Positions 1 through 5,604 of a stretch of DNA of 6,126 nt are shown here, piece after piece. A model generated the notes under the pieces. That model did not search any database, was not told the origin of the DNA, and was given only the letters and a program-made list of their open reading frames with translations. The position numbers were made by a program, and so were the translations under genes. Source of the stretch: UBA1443 sp964445745 (GTDB lineage: Bacteria; Omnitrophota; Omnitrophia; Omnitrophales; Aquincolibacteriaceae). Each line of letters opens with the position of its first letter. Within the stretch, counting starts at the first letter, position 1. The DNA lies in the NCBI GenBank assembly GCA_964445745.1, contig CAYULU010000058.1, positions 1 to 6,126 of the forward strand, read 5' to 3'.

Positions 1-99
1 ATTTTTATTTAACCTCGTAACAACCTCTGACCCCATCCAACATTCCGAAACAGGAAGCAAGACATTGATGGAATCCCCGAACCATCATCCCCGGAATAA
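1..99. other. Noncoding 3' flank of plsC
   Basis: This is the sequence downstream of the acyltransferase stop codon, running to the left edge. No convincing rho-independent terminator is visible: the only small inverted repeat, TTCC-gaaaca-GGAA near 45-58, is too short and has no T-run in the minus-strand direction. A short direct repeat (CCCCGAA / CCCCGGA around 75-94) is present, with no assignable meaning. The frame that remains open here on the minus strand is out of phase with plsC and looks like a shadow. Confidence 0.5.
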
Positions 100-885
100 C
101 TAGCGATGACCCCGGCGCAACCGTTCAAGCCGTCCGGCCATCTCGTGCCGGATCTGGTCCCGGGCTTCTTCGAGCGACCGATCGCCCAAATTTTCCAGAC
201 AAACGGGCTCGCCAATCGAGACGACAAACTTACTGCGATTACGAAGAATCAGACTTTTTTTGGGAAGTGCGCGACCGGTCCCGTCGATCACCACCGGGAG
301 AATCTCCGTTTTATTTTCCCGGGCGAGCTTGAAGGCCCCCATCTTGAACGCGTGAATTTTCCCGTCCGGACTTCGAGTCCCTTCAGGGAACAAAAGGACA
401 CTCAGTTTTTTCGCCAAAAGCGACTGGATTCTTTTCATCGCCCGCCGACCACTCTCATGACTGCCCCGGTCCACCGGGATGTATCCGGCGCAGGACATCG
501 CCCACCCGAGAAACGGGACTGAGAAAAGCTCCTTTTTGGCAAGAAACTTGAAGTTCAGCGGAAGCGCTGCGGCAACGGCAAGAATATCAAGCAGACTTTG
601 GTGATTGGCCACAATCACGTAATTTTTCCCCTTCTGAATATTGGACTGTCCCGTCACCGTCAGCCGCCAGATGGGATTCCAGGCAATAATTCCCCGTGCC
701 CAGAGATTCGTCACCTTGTGGGGCAGACGGCGCGCATCCCGGTCCGAGACAAGAGAAATCGGTAAGGCCAGCAAAAGATCCACGATCGTAAAAAAAACGG
801 TTAACGTCACCGTCCCGAGCCACAGAACCAGGGAGTAAAACAGACCGGTCATGGAACCCAGTTTTTTTTCCTTATAAACTTTCAT
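100..885 (-). CDS. plsC: 1-acyl-sn-glycerol-3-phosphate acyltransferase (PlsC/LPLAT family)
   Basis: This 261-residue protein belongs to the lysophospholipid acyltransferase family. PlsC transfers an acyl group to the sn-2 position of lysophosphatidate to give phosphatidate, at the cytoplasmic face of the inner membrane. All family blocks are visible: block I NHQSLLD at 94-100 with the catalytic His95 and Asp100; block II at about 116-140, ending in GYIPVDR; block III FPEGTRS at 166-172; block IV LPVVIDGT at about 196-203. A hydrophobic segment at about 13-43 should anchor the N terminus. The length is normal for PlsC. The ATG at 885 is preferred because AAGGA lies 8 nt upstream; Met12 lacks a good site. 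The C-terminal about 25 residues are basic and probably helical. The gene follows the large exported-protein gene after 174 bp, with its own promoter-like pair. Family membership is firm. The precise acyl acceptor is inferred, since related LPLATs can act on other lysolipids. Confidence 0.9.
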   Translation of the reverse strand: MKVYKEKKLGSMTGLFYSLVLWLGTVTLTVFFTIVDLLLALPISLVSDRDARRLPHKVTNLWARGIIAWNPIWRLTVTGQSNIQKGKNYVIVANHQSLLDILAVAAALPLNFKFLAKKELFSVPFLGWAMSCAGYIPVDRGSHESGRRAMKRIQSLLAKKLSVLLFPEGTRSPDGKIHAFKMGAFKLARENKTEILPVVIDGTGRALPKKSLILRNRSKFVVSIGEPVCLENLGDRSLEEARDQIRHEMAGRLERLRRGHR

Positions 886-893
886 ACTTTGAG

Positions 894-898
894 TCCTT
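894..898 (-). promoter_or_regulatory. Shine-Dalgarno site of plsC
   Basis: On the minus strand AAGGA stands 8 nt before the ATG at 885. It supports that start over the internal Met12 codon at 850-852, whose nearest purine-rich run is too far upstream. Confidence 0.7.
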
Positions 899-932
899 CA
901 TTGGATGATGTCTGTCCGTAAGGCGAAGATGG

Positions 933-960
933 ATTTTAGCGGCACCGGGCTTATTTTCAA
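933..960 (-). promoter_or_regulatory. Putative sigma70-type promoter of plsC
   Basis: On the minus strand a TTGAAA box (955-960, five of six consensus bases) is separated by 16 nt from TAAAAT (933-938, five of six). Transcription would start near 926, giving a leader of about 40 nt with the Shine-Dalgarno site inside it. The position, between a terminator-like hairpin and the start codon, is what an independent plsC promoter would show. It is a sequence match only. Confidence 0.5.
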
Positions 961-1042
961 ACCTCTTTTTCCCATCACCCGTTCCCAAAAACCCGGACTC
1001 CGAGCAAAGCGAATTTTTTCAGAAAAATCCGGACGGAGAGAA

Positions 1043-1058
1043 ACGGTCCCCGGACCGT
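1043..1058 (-). terminator. Hairpin just after the stop of the large gene, possible terminator
   Basis: The inverted repeat ACGGTC-CCCG-GACCGT begins 2 nt beyond the TAA of the large gene. On the minus strand the GC-rich stem is followed by TTTCTCTCC, an interrupted and weak T-tract, and some 15 nt later by a second run, GGATTTTTCTG. The position suits a terminator. The tail is poorer than in a classic intrinsic terminator, so partial read-through or a role in RNA 3' end stability is equally possible. Confidence 0.4.
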
Positions 1059-1060
1059 CT

Positions 1061-4000
1061 TTACGCGGAGGCCTGGAGCCTTTGAAATGCCGCAAACAAT
1101 GTCTGGAGATTCTGGATCGCACTCAGGGTAACACGATCGATGACAAATTGTCCGTTTTCGTCTTTATACCCGTCGTCGGGCAACGGATTCTGAAGCATGC
1201 GAACCAGCACGTTGACACTTTCTTTTTTGGCCATCCCGATACGCTGGGAAGCCCGTGCCGCCGCCAAAAACGCCATCGGTTGTAACTCGGGCGTGTTGAC
1301 TTCGGATTCAAACAAGACCGGAGCCAGGGCCTGCATGTCCGAAAGAAGGCCGGGGAAACTTTCCATAAGTAATATGTCTCCGGCAACCACGTAAGCTCCC
1401 TTGCCCCTTACCTTATTTAAAAATCCTTGCACATCCCTAGCCTTGCTTCGATTGAAAACCCCCACAGCCATCGGCCTGGCAATCTTTTCAACCCCGGTCT
1501 GTGTTGCGGCCCACTGGTTAAAAGTTTCAGCCAGCCAGGTTCCGTTTTCTTTCGTTTGTTCCGTGATCTCCCCCAGCGCAAGAATATTCGGGCAAACTTC
1601 GGGATTTAAGGCATACATAAACATAAGTTGCTCAAGAACCTTACGGGTACTTTCCCGCGTTGAAAGGGTTGACGCCTCAATCAACTTGACGATGTTCCCT
1701 GCCTCTCCGCTAAACGGGATCGCCTCACCCGGCAGTTGTTCACTGAGACGTTGACGCAGTCCGGTCAGCGTTCTGGAATCGACAAGTTTCGCGATTTCTT
1801 TCAGGAGCAGAAAGGCGGACTCCGGTTCTTTTTCCATGTCCACGATGCCCCAGGTCAGCGCAACGGCCACCGTCAGAGTGGACGATGCCTGGTCCAGTGT
1901 AATCCCCAGATTCCGAAGTAAACCGAATGAAATATTTTCCAGTGTTTTCCGGATCTCTGGAGTGACTGTCCTCATCATTTGTTCCACCGACTGCACCGCT
2001 AGAAATGCATCCAGCCCCATCGGACGATCGATCGTAAATGGCAACTCGATCGGCAAAAGATCGGTCCGTATCTCCGTCGCTGACACCCGGTGCGTAATCT
2101 GGATTTGATTCCCCAGGACCGAAAGTCCCACAAATCCCCGAACTACGACCACACCCCTCCCGGGGGTCCTGATTGCGATTCCATCATCTCCATCCCTTTC
2201 CACCGTCACATTTCCGACACCCACCGCACTGAACGCCTCTTGAATGTCTCTGACATCCACCAACGGCGGCCGACCCTCAACCGGCCCAGCCACGGGCAGC
2301 GCAGGAACTACAGGCATTTCCTGAGTCGGTACACGACTTGTAGCATCCGGAGAAACAACTGTTGGAGAAATAGCGGTGCCAATTCTCACTTCGGAGCGAC
2401 GACGGGCAACGATGACTTGCTTCGGATCCGTTAACCCCAATTTATCATAACCAGTATTCCCACCATCCGTAAAAAAGGCTCGCTTGATACCATGTTCCTT
2501 AAACCAACGAAGTGCCTCCCGATAAAATTCGTCCCACGAAACGTTACCCCATCCGGCCATGTCACTGCCAAATTCCTTCACATACAAATCCCCATCATCC
2601 GTGAAACCAACAAGAACTCTGCGTCCCGGATTATTTTCAAACCACTTCTTGATCGCCTCATCACGCTCGGAGCTCACCCCCAGATCCGCCATGGGTCCGA
2701 TCTGGAACCCATACCACCCGTTCCCTGGTGTTTCGTAAGTCATGCGATCGGCCGCATACTCCTTGTCGGTAAGGATTCTGGGTTTATGCAAGGAATGAAA
2801 CAAAACAACCACCTTCGCCTGTGCACTCCCACGGTTATTAGGGTTAAAAGAATTTTCCACAACACCGTCCCTCAGAAAAAGACCGGCGGGACCTCCGGTA
2901 TCGGCACGGAACATATTTGCATTTGTAACGATCGGCAAATTCTGTTCTATGGCTTCTTCAAGAGACATAACTTCAAATGTAAAATCCTGAAAACTGTACA
3001 CCGGTTCAGCCGAATTTCTCGCATGGACAATAGATTGGTGGGCCCCGGTCATCCCCACCAACATCGCGGCCGTCATCCCGCCGACAAGCAAAAACCTTCT
3101 GTGTTTTCCGGCCCAGGAAAGAAATGTCGGCCATCTCCCCCGGACTTCAGAACGCCCCACGACAGCAGGCCCACGCAGTGGGCCCAGAGTTCCCGTCCGA
3201 AACGTCAGTCCGATCCGGCGATCCGTCACACTAGACTGCAGGATTTCTAGGCTCAGACCTTCAGGAGGGACCCAGTTTTTCTCCCCTCGTGAGATCAAAA
3301 AATTTCCGGCCAAAGTAGGATTTTTTTCGATACTCACCAAAAAAACTTTTCCTTCGTCATTCTTCAAAGGAGCGCCATTTTTATCAAGCAAGAGCACCCT
3401 AAAACCATTTTCGTCGACTTCATAATTCAAGCTTAAATCAAACCGGGGCAGAAACGCCTGAAGATATTGAAGTTGCGCCTCAACATCATCCATCGTACTT
3501 GAAGTCTCGGCCATAAGCCCGAGGGACAAGCCAAAATTCTGGCCAAACAAGCGCACGGGGTTGGCCCCCATGGACTTCAGAACATCAGGGGACATCATCT
3601 TGGAAAACAATTCGATCGTGGCCGTGTCAAAAATACTGGGACCCCGCTGGAGCATCGAGTTTCGATAAAGCGATTCATCGGATTTTTCCGAAAGACGCGG
3701 CGTAAGGATCCCGTAGCTGATCTGGTTTTCCCGGAAAATGTCCAACATCCCGTCCGTATGAAATCCCCCGGTGATCAAAACGGAGCTCGTCTCACGTCTG
3801 GCCGTCATCACCCCGGAAATTGTTTCAAAAAAAGCGGATTCCCGGGCGCGAGCATAATCGTAGAACAAATCAGCGGCACCGTAGAGCTCCAGAATCCGCG
3901 ATCGAAGCTTCGGACTTCCCTTTTTCGAATCCCACCCGTTGGAGCCCAGTTTCAGGTTCACCCGGACATCCTCCGCCAGTAATTTCAGACGTTCCATCAA

Positions 4001-5275
4001 CGGATCCAGCGCCAGCTCGTCTCGCCGGGACCGGAGCTCCCGCCAGTCACGCCGGGTCAGTTCCAGCCGAAGCAATTTACGGACCAGTTCTTCGTCACGG
4101 TAGAGCGCAATGAGTTTTTTCTGAGCTTCGGTCACGGCCATCTTGTCCAGGATCATTTGAAACAGGCGATGAATTTCATCGAAAAGCGCCCGGGAATCCA
4201 GCTCGCTTTTGAGGATCAAATAACCCGCTTGAAGGCTAAACGCGGGGTAGTCACTGAATTGAAAACCCCGGGGCCCCATTTCACTCACCAGCCGCTCAAG
4301 AAGGTAGCGGGGTTGAAGGCTTTGCGGAGAACCCGGCGGACCGGTCCGCACCAGACTGATGTTTTGGTCCTTGAAGTTCGTGATCCCGTCGATCAATTCC
4401 CGGGAGACCTGCGAACGTTGCAGTAGCGACAGCAGTGTTTCCTGTTCAAGAGCCGCCCGAGAGGGTTGAAGTTCCTTTTCCATATCCTGAATCGTGAGAA
4501 TCCGTGTCAGTTGGGGCCATTCCACCTGCGAAAAAAGACTTTCCAGATCCAGTTTCAGGAATTGCCGGGCATCCCCCGCGAGCGAACGGACATAAGGCAT
4601 AAATTCACGTTGTCCCTGCTCAAACCTCTTCCATTCCGAAATCATCCGGAGCAGGTCCCGACCCGCAACCTGACTCGCAAGGGTCCGGAGACGCGATTCA
4701 AGACCTTCAATAAACTGAAGAATGACAGGCTCGTTCTCGTACACCTTCTTGAGGGCTTCATAATTCTTGCGGTAGAGGTCCGTCGACTCAATCCCCACCG
4801 CCTGGATATTTTGCCGGTCCGCCTCCAGAATAAACAGTTCCGCTCCGGTCAGCTCACCCTGGCGGGCAAGACGGTCGGCAAGCTCGCGGTTACGTGCCTG
4901 GTCCGGGAAAAATTTTAAATAGTCGGGATCGAGCGTACCGGAAGCTCCTTCGACAAAAATAGTGCGGACCGCATACTGGGTGCTCAGATACTCCAGAAGG
5001 TTCTTGATCTTGATCTGGGCATCGTAATTGGCGTGAGCATTCTGGACATGCAGGATCAACCGGGGCGAAGGAGACGGAGGTGCTTCATAAATATCATCAA
5101 GACTCGCAAGATCTGCGGGGATACTCAGTTGAATGAAACCCGGGGTCTCACCTTGTACCGCAATCTCGACCCCCACTCCCGGGACCGCAGAGACGACCTG
5201 AGTGAATGAAAAAAACACGATCGTCACGGTACAAACGACCCGCCTTACCCACTTGTCCCCCATCATTCTTTTCAT
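1061..5275 (-). CDS. Large exported multidomain protein: TraB/ChaN-like domain, NAGPA-like phosphodiester glycosidase domain and unclassified C-terminal region
   Basis: This 1404-residue protein has not been characterised as far as I can tell. Residues 1-30 form a Sec signal peptide: basic KWVRR, hydrophobic stretch 13-28, likely cleavage after VSA30, no lipobox. Residues about 72-530 resemble the TraB/PrgY/TIKI/ChaN/EreA-like superfamily: strand ILHVQNAH (His76, His81), FVEG (Glu109), a long helical insertion, and GGFHTDG (503-509, His506). Residues 530-707 are unassigned. A basic stretch and a hydrophobic segment (724-745) precede a NAGPA/DUF2233-like domain: NANMF (785-789), GLFLRDG (798-804), VLVGFTDDGDLYV (887-899), SWDEF and TDGGNTG (936-942). 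A Pro-rich linker (about 965-1008) leads to a short alpha/beta part (about 1009-1080) and a mostly helical tail to 1404. RSEVR occurs at 708-712 and 960-964. The ATG at 5275 puts the signal peptide at the N terminus; the only nearby ribosome-binding candidate is GGGGG, 4 nt away, so Met4 or Met5 cannot be excluded. Domain calls rest on motif layout and have moderate certainty. Confidence 0.85.
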   Translation of the reverse strand: MKRMMGDKWVRRVVCTVTIVFFSFTQVVSAVPGVGVEIAVQGETPGFIQLSIPADLASLDDIYEAPPSPSPRLILHVQNAHANYDAQIKIKNLLEYLSTQYAVRTIFVEGASGTLDPDYLKFFPDQARNRELADRLARQGELTGAELFILEADRQNIQAVGIESTDLYRKNYEALKKVYENEPVILQFIEGLESRLRTLASQVAGRDLLRMISEWKRFEQGQREFMPYVRSLAGDARQFLKLDLESLFSQVEWPQLTRILTIQDMEKELQPSRAALEQETLLSLLQRSQVSRELIDGITNFKDQNISLVRTGPPGSPQSLQPRYLLERLVSEMGPRGFQFSDYPAFSLQAGYLILKSELDSRALFDEIHRLFQMILDKMAVTEAQKKLIALYRDEELVRKLLRLELTRRDWRELRSRRDELALDPLMERLKLLAEDVRVNLKLGSNGWDSKKGSPKLRSRILELYGAADLFYDYARARESAFFETISGVMTARRETSSVLITGGFHTDGMLDIFRENQISYGILTPRLSEKSDESLYRNSMLQRGPSIFDTATIELFSKMMSPDVLKSMGANPVRLFGQNFGLSLGLMAETSSTMDDVEAQLQYLQAFLPRFDLSLNYEVDENGFRVLLLDKNGAPLKNDEGKVFLVSIEKNPTLAGNFLISRGEKNWVPPEGLSLEILQSSVTDRRIGLTFRTGTLGPLRGPAVVGRSEVRGRWPTFLSWAGKHRRFLLVGGMTAAMLVGMTGAHQSIVHARNSAEPVYSFQDFTFEVMSLEEAIEQNLPIVTNANMFRADTGGPAGLFLRDGVVENSFNPNNRGSAQAKVVVLFHSLHKPRILTDKEYAADRMTYETPGNGWYGFQIGPMADLGVSSERDEAIKKWFENNPGRRVLVGFTDDGDLYVKEFGSDMAGWGNVSWDEFYREALRWFKEHGIKRAFFTDGGNTGYDKLGLTDPKQVIVARRRSEVRIGTAISPTVVSPDATSRVPTQEMPVVPALPVAGPVEGRPPLVDVRDIQEAFSAVGVGNVTVERDGDDGIAIRTPGRGVVVVRGFVGLSVLGNQIQITHRVSATEIRTDLLPIELPFTIDRPMGLDAFLAVQSVEQMMRTVTPEIRKTLENISFGLLRNLGITLDQASSTLTVAVALTWGIVDMEKEPESAFLLLKEIAKLVDSRTLTGLRQRLSEQLPGEAIPFSGEAGNIVKLIEASTLSTRESTRKVLEQLMFMYALNPEVCPNILALGEITEQTKENGTWLAETFNQWAATQTGVEKIARPMAVGVFNRSKARDVQGFLNKVRGKGAYVVAGDILLMESFPGLLSDMQALAPVLFESEVNTPELQPMAFLAAARASQRIGMAKKESVNVLVRMLQNPLPDDGYKDENGQFVIDRVTLSAIQNLQTLFAAFQRLQASA
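2402..3013 (-). other. NAGPA/DUF2233-like phosphodiester glycosidase domain inside the large protein
   Basis: Residues about 755-958 follow the order of the phosphodiester glycosidase fold: an Asn-containing NANMF strand, a Gly-Leu-x-x-x-Asp-Gly turn, an 'x-VLVG-DDGDLYV' hairpin, then a helix (SWDEFYREALRWF) leading into a hydrophobic strand and a DGG loop. Known members remove GlcNAc from phosphodiesters or act on related glycan phosphodiesters, outside the cytoplasm. The closing loop reads TDGGNTG where many members have LDGGGS, so either activity is altered or this is a divergent subfamily. The substrate cannot be inferred. Confidence 0.6.
3026..3103 (-). other. Internal signal-peptide-like or transmembrane segment
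   Basis: Residues 725-750 read as a basic start (KHRR at 724-727), a hydrophobic core of about 17 residues (FLLVGGM to GMTG) and a small-residue end (TGA at 743-745) that would suit signal peptidase. It sits just before the NAGPA-like domain. It could be a true transmembrane helix or the fossil signal peptide of a once separate exported enzyme. Confidence 0.55.
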
Positions 5276-5279
5276 CGAG

Positions 5280-5284
5280 CCCCC
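5280..5284 (-). promoter_or_regulatory. Atypical ribosome-binding candidate of the large gene
   Basis: On the minus strand GGGGG lies 4 nt before the ATG at 5275. It can pair with anti-Shine-Dalgarno CCUCC with one G-U pair, but the spacing is short. A better AGGA core is 16 nt from the start, too far. Initiation is therefore probably weak or uses a slightly downstream Met. Confidence 0.3.
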
Positions 5285-5302
5285 ACAAGATTCCTGACGA
5301 AT

Positions 5303-5395
5303 TTATTTCGAGCTAACAGAATTCCGCTCCCCGGACACGCCAATCATCCAACTTAAAACCTCTTCCGGATTGAACAACCCACTTAAACAGTTCAT
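5303..5395 (-). other. Possible 30-codon leader ORF upstream of the large gene
   Basis: An ATG at 5393-5395 opens a 30-codon frame ending in TAA at 5303-5305. The peptide starts MNCLSGLFNP and ends in RNSVSSK. It lies within the inferred leader and is in the same frame as the large gene, with only 27 nt from its stop to the main ATG. No Shine-Dalgarno sequence precedes its ATG, and a frame this short is common by chance, so translation is uncertain. Confidence 0.2.
5324..5388. repeat. Imperfect tandem direct repeat in the leader
   Basis: Two copies of about 30-35 nt lie head to tail. On the minus strand each begins TTTAAGT, continues with a related GG-TG stretch (12 of 15 bases match over the first 15) and ends in TCCGG followed by a purine-rich tail. 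The TTTAAG cores are 30 nt apart. The copies are diverged and may be an old duplication or chance. Confidence 0.3.
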
Positions 5396-5428
5396 CGCTA
5401 ATAATTTTGTTATATATTTTATTATCTT

Positions 5429-5443
5429 CTATCTAAAAGATAG
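5429..5443. promoter_or_regulatory. Inverted repeat overlapping the -10 box
   Basis: CTATCT-AAA-AGATAG is a perfect 6-bp inverted repeat with a 3-nt centre. It overlaps the -10 box at 5437-5442 and the expected transcription start near 5430. That is a usual place for a repressor operator; it could also form a small hairpin at the 5' end of the transcript. Confidence 0.35.
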
Positions 5444-5465
5444 CTTATGAATGTAAGACTGTCAA
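5437..5465 (-). promoter_or_regulatory. Putative sigma70-type promoter of the large gene
   Basis: On the minus strand a perfect TTGACA (5460-5465) is followed after exactly 17 nt by TATCTT (5437-5442, four of six consensus bases). It sits in a very AT-rich stretch, about 22% GC over 5401-5580. Transcription from near 5430 would give a leader of about 155 nt before the ATG at 5275. Other AT-rich -10 candidates lie just downstream, so the exact start is open. Confidence 0.55.
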
Positions 5466-5517
5466 TAACTAATAAAATTTAATAATAAAGTATTTATTGG
5501 GCTTTATTTCAACTATT

Positions 5518-5531
5518 AGTTTACGTAAACT
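5518..5531. promoter_or_regulatory. Perfect 14-bp palindrome, candidate operator
   Basis: AGTTTACGTAAACT equals its own reverse complement. It lies about 90-100 bp upstream of the inferred start of the large gene and more than 50 bp upstream of its -35 box, a place where an activator dimer could bind. Low GC content makes a terminator hairpin unlikely. The factor is unknown. Confidence 0.4.
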
Positions 5532-5604
5532 GTTTTCATCAAATGACTTAAGAACATATAGGAATTAGGGGAAAGAAATGAACAGACTTTAGATACTGGC
5601 TTTT

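Larger units (their letters stand above)
5396..5604. other. AT-rich intergenic regulatory region
   Basis: This is the promoter-bearing half of the 329-bp gap between the right-hand gene and the large gene. Besides the promoter and palindromes listed separately, it holds a 7-bp AT-rich inverted repeat (AATAAAG at 5484-5490 and CTTTATT at 5502-5508). I see no convincing terminator for the right-hand gene, no tRNA and no long open frame. Confidence 0.5.

Noticed and set aside
1013..1028. ATTTTT-TCAG-AAAAAT inverted repeat as a terminator.
   Set aside because: The stem is only six A-T pairs and would be unstable; the GC-rich hairpin at 1043-1058 is the better candidate.
905..1285. A 126-codon plus-strand open frame across the gap between plsC and the large gene.
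   Set aside because: More than half of it overlaps the 3' end of the large gene, it shows no protein-family features, and the gap is better explained by a hairpin and a promoter on the other strand.
3111..3172. A possible internal translation start ahead of the NAGPA-like module (GTG at Val706 or the nearby ATG).
   Set aside because: The ATG is out of frame and neither codon has a Shine-Dalgarno sequence at a suitable distance, so a separate start is not supported by sequence, although the internal signal-like segment makes the idea attractive.
2492..3250. A 252-codon plus-strand open frame opposite the middle of the large gene.
   Set aside because: It lies wholly antisense to a well-supported coding frame, has no family-like motif, is rich in Arg, His and Pro as expected for a shadow frame, and lacks a credible ribosome-binding site.
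4466..4918. A 150-codon plus-strand open frame.
   Set aside because: It is antisense to the TraB/ChaN-like domain and shows no recognisable motif; best explained as a shadow of the real gene.
5567..5592. AGGGGAAAG followed by ATG on the plus strand, resembling a start site.
   Set aside because: The frame closes after four codons (MNRL, then TAG), and no promoter or downstream plus-strand gene supports it.
5581..5604. A terminator hairpin for the right-hand gene just after its stop codon.
   Set aside because: Only a 3-bp CAG/CTG pairing can be drawn there, with no stable stem and no T-tract following it in the right direction.
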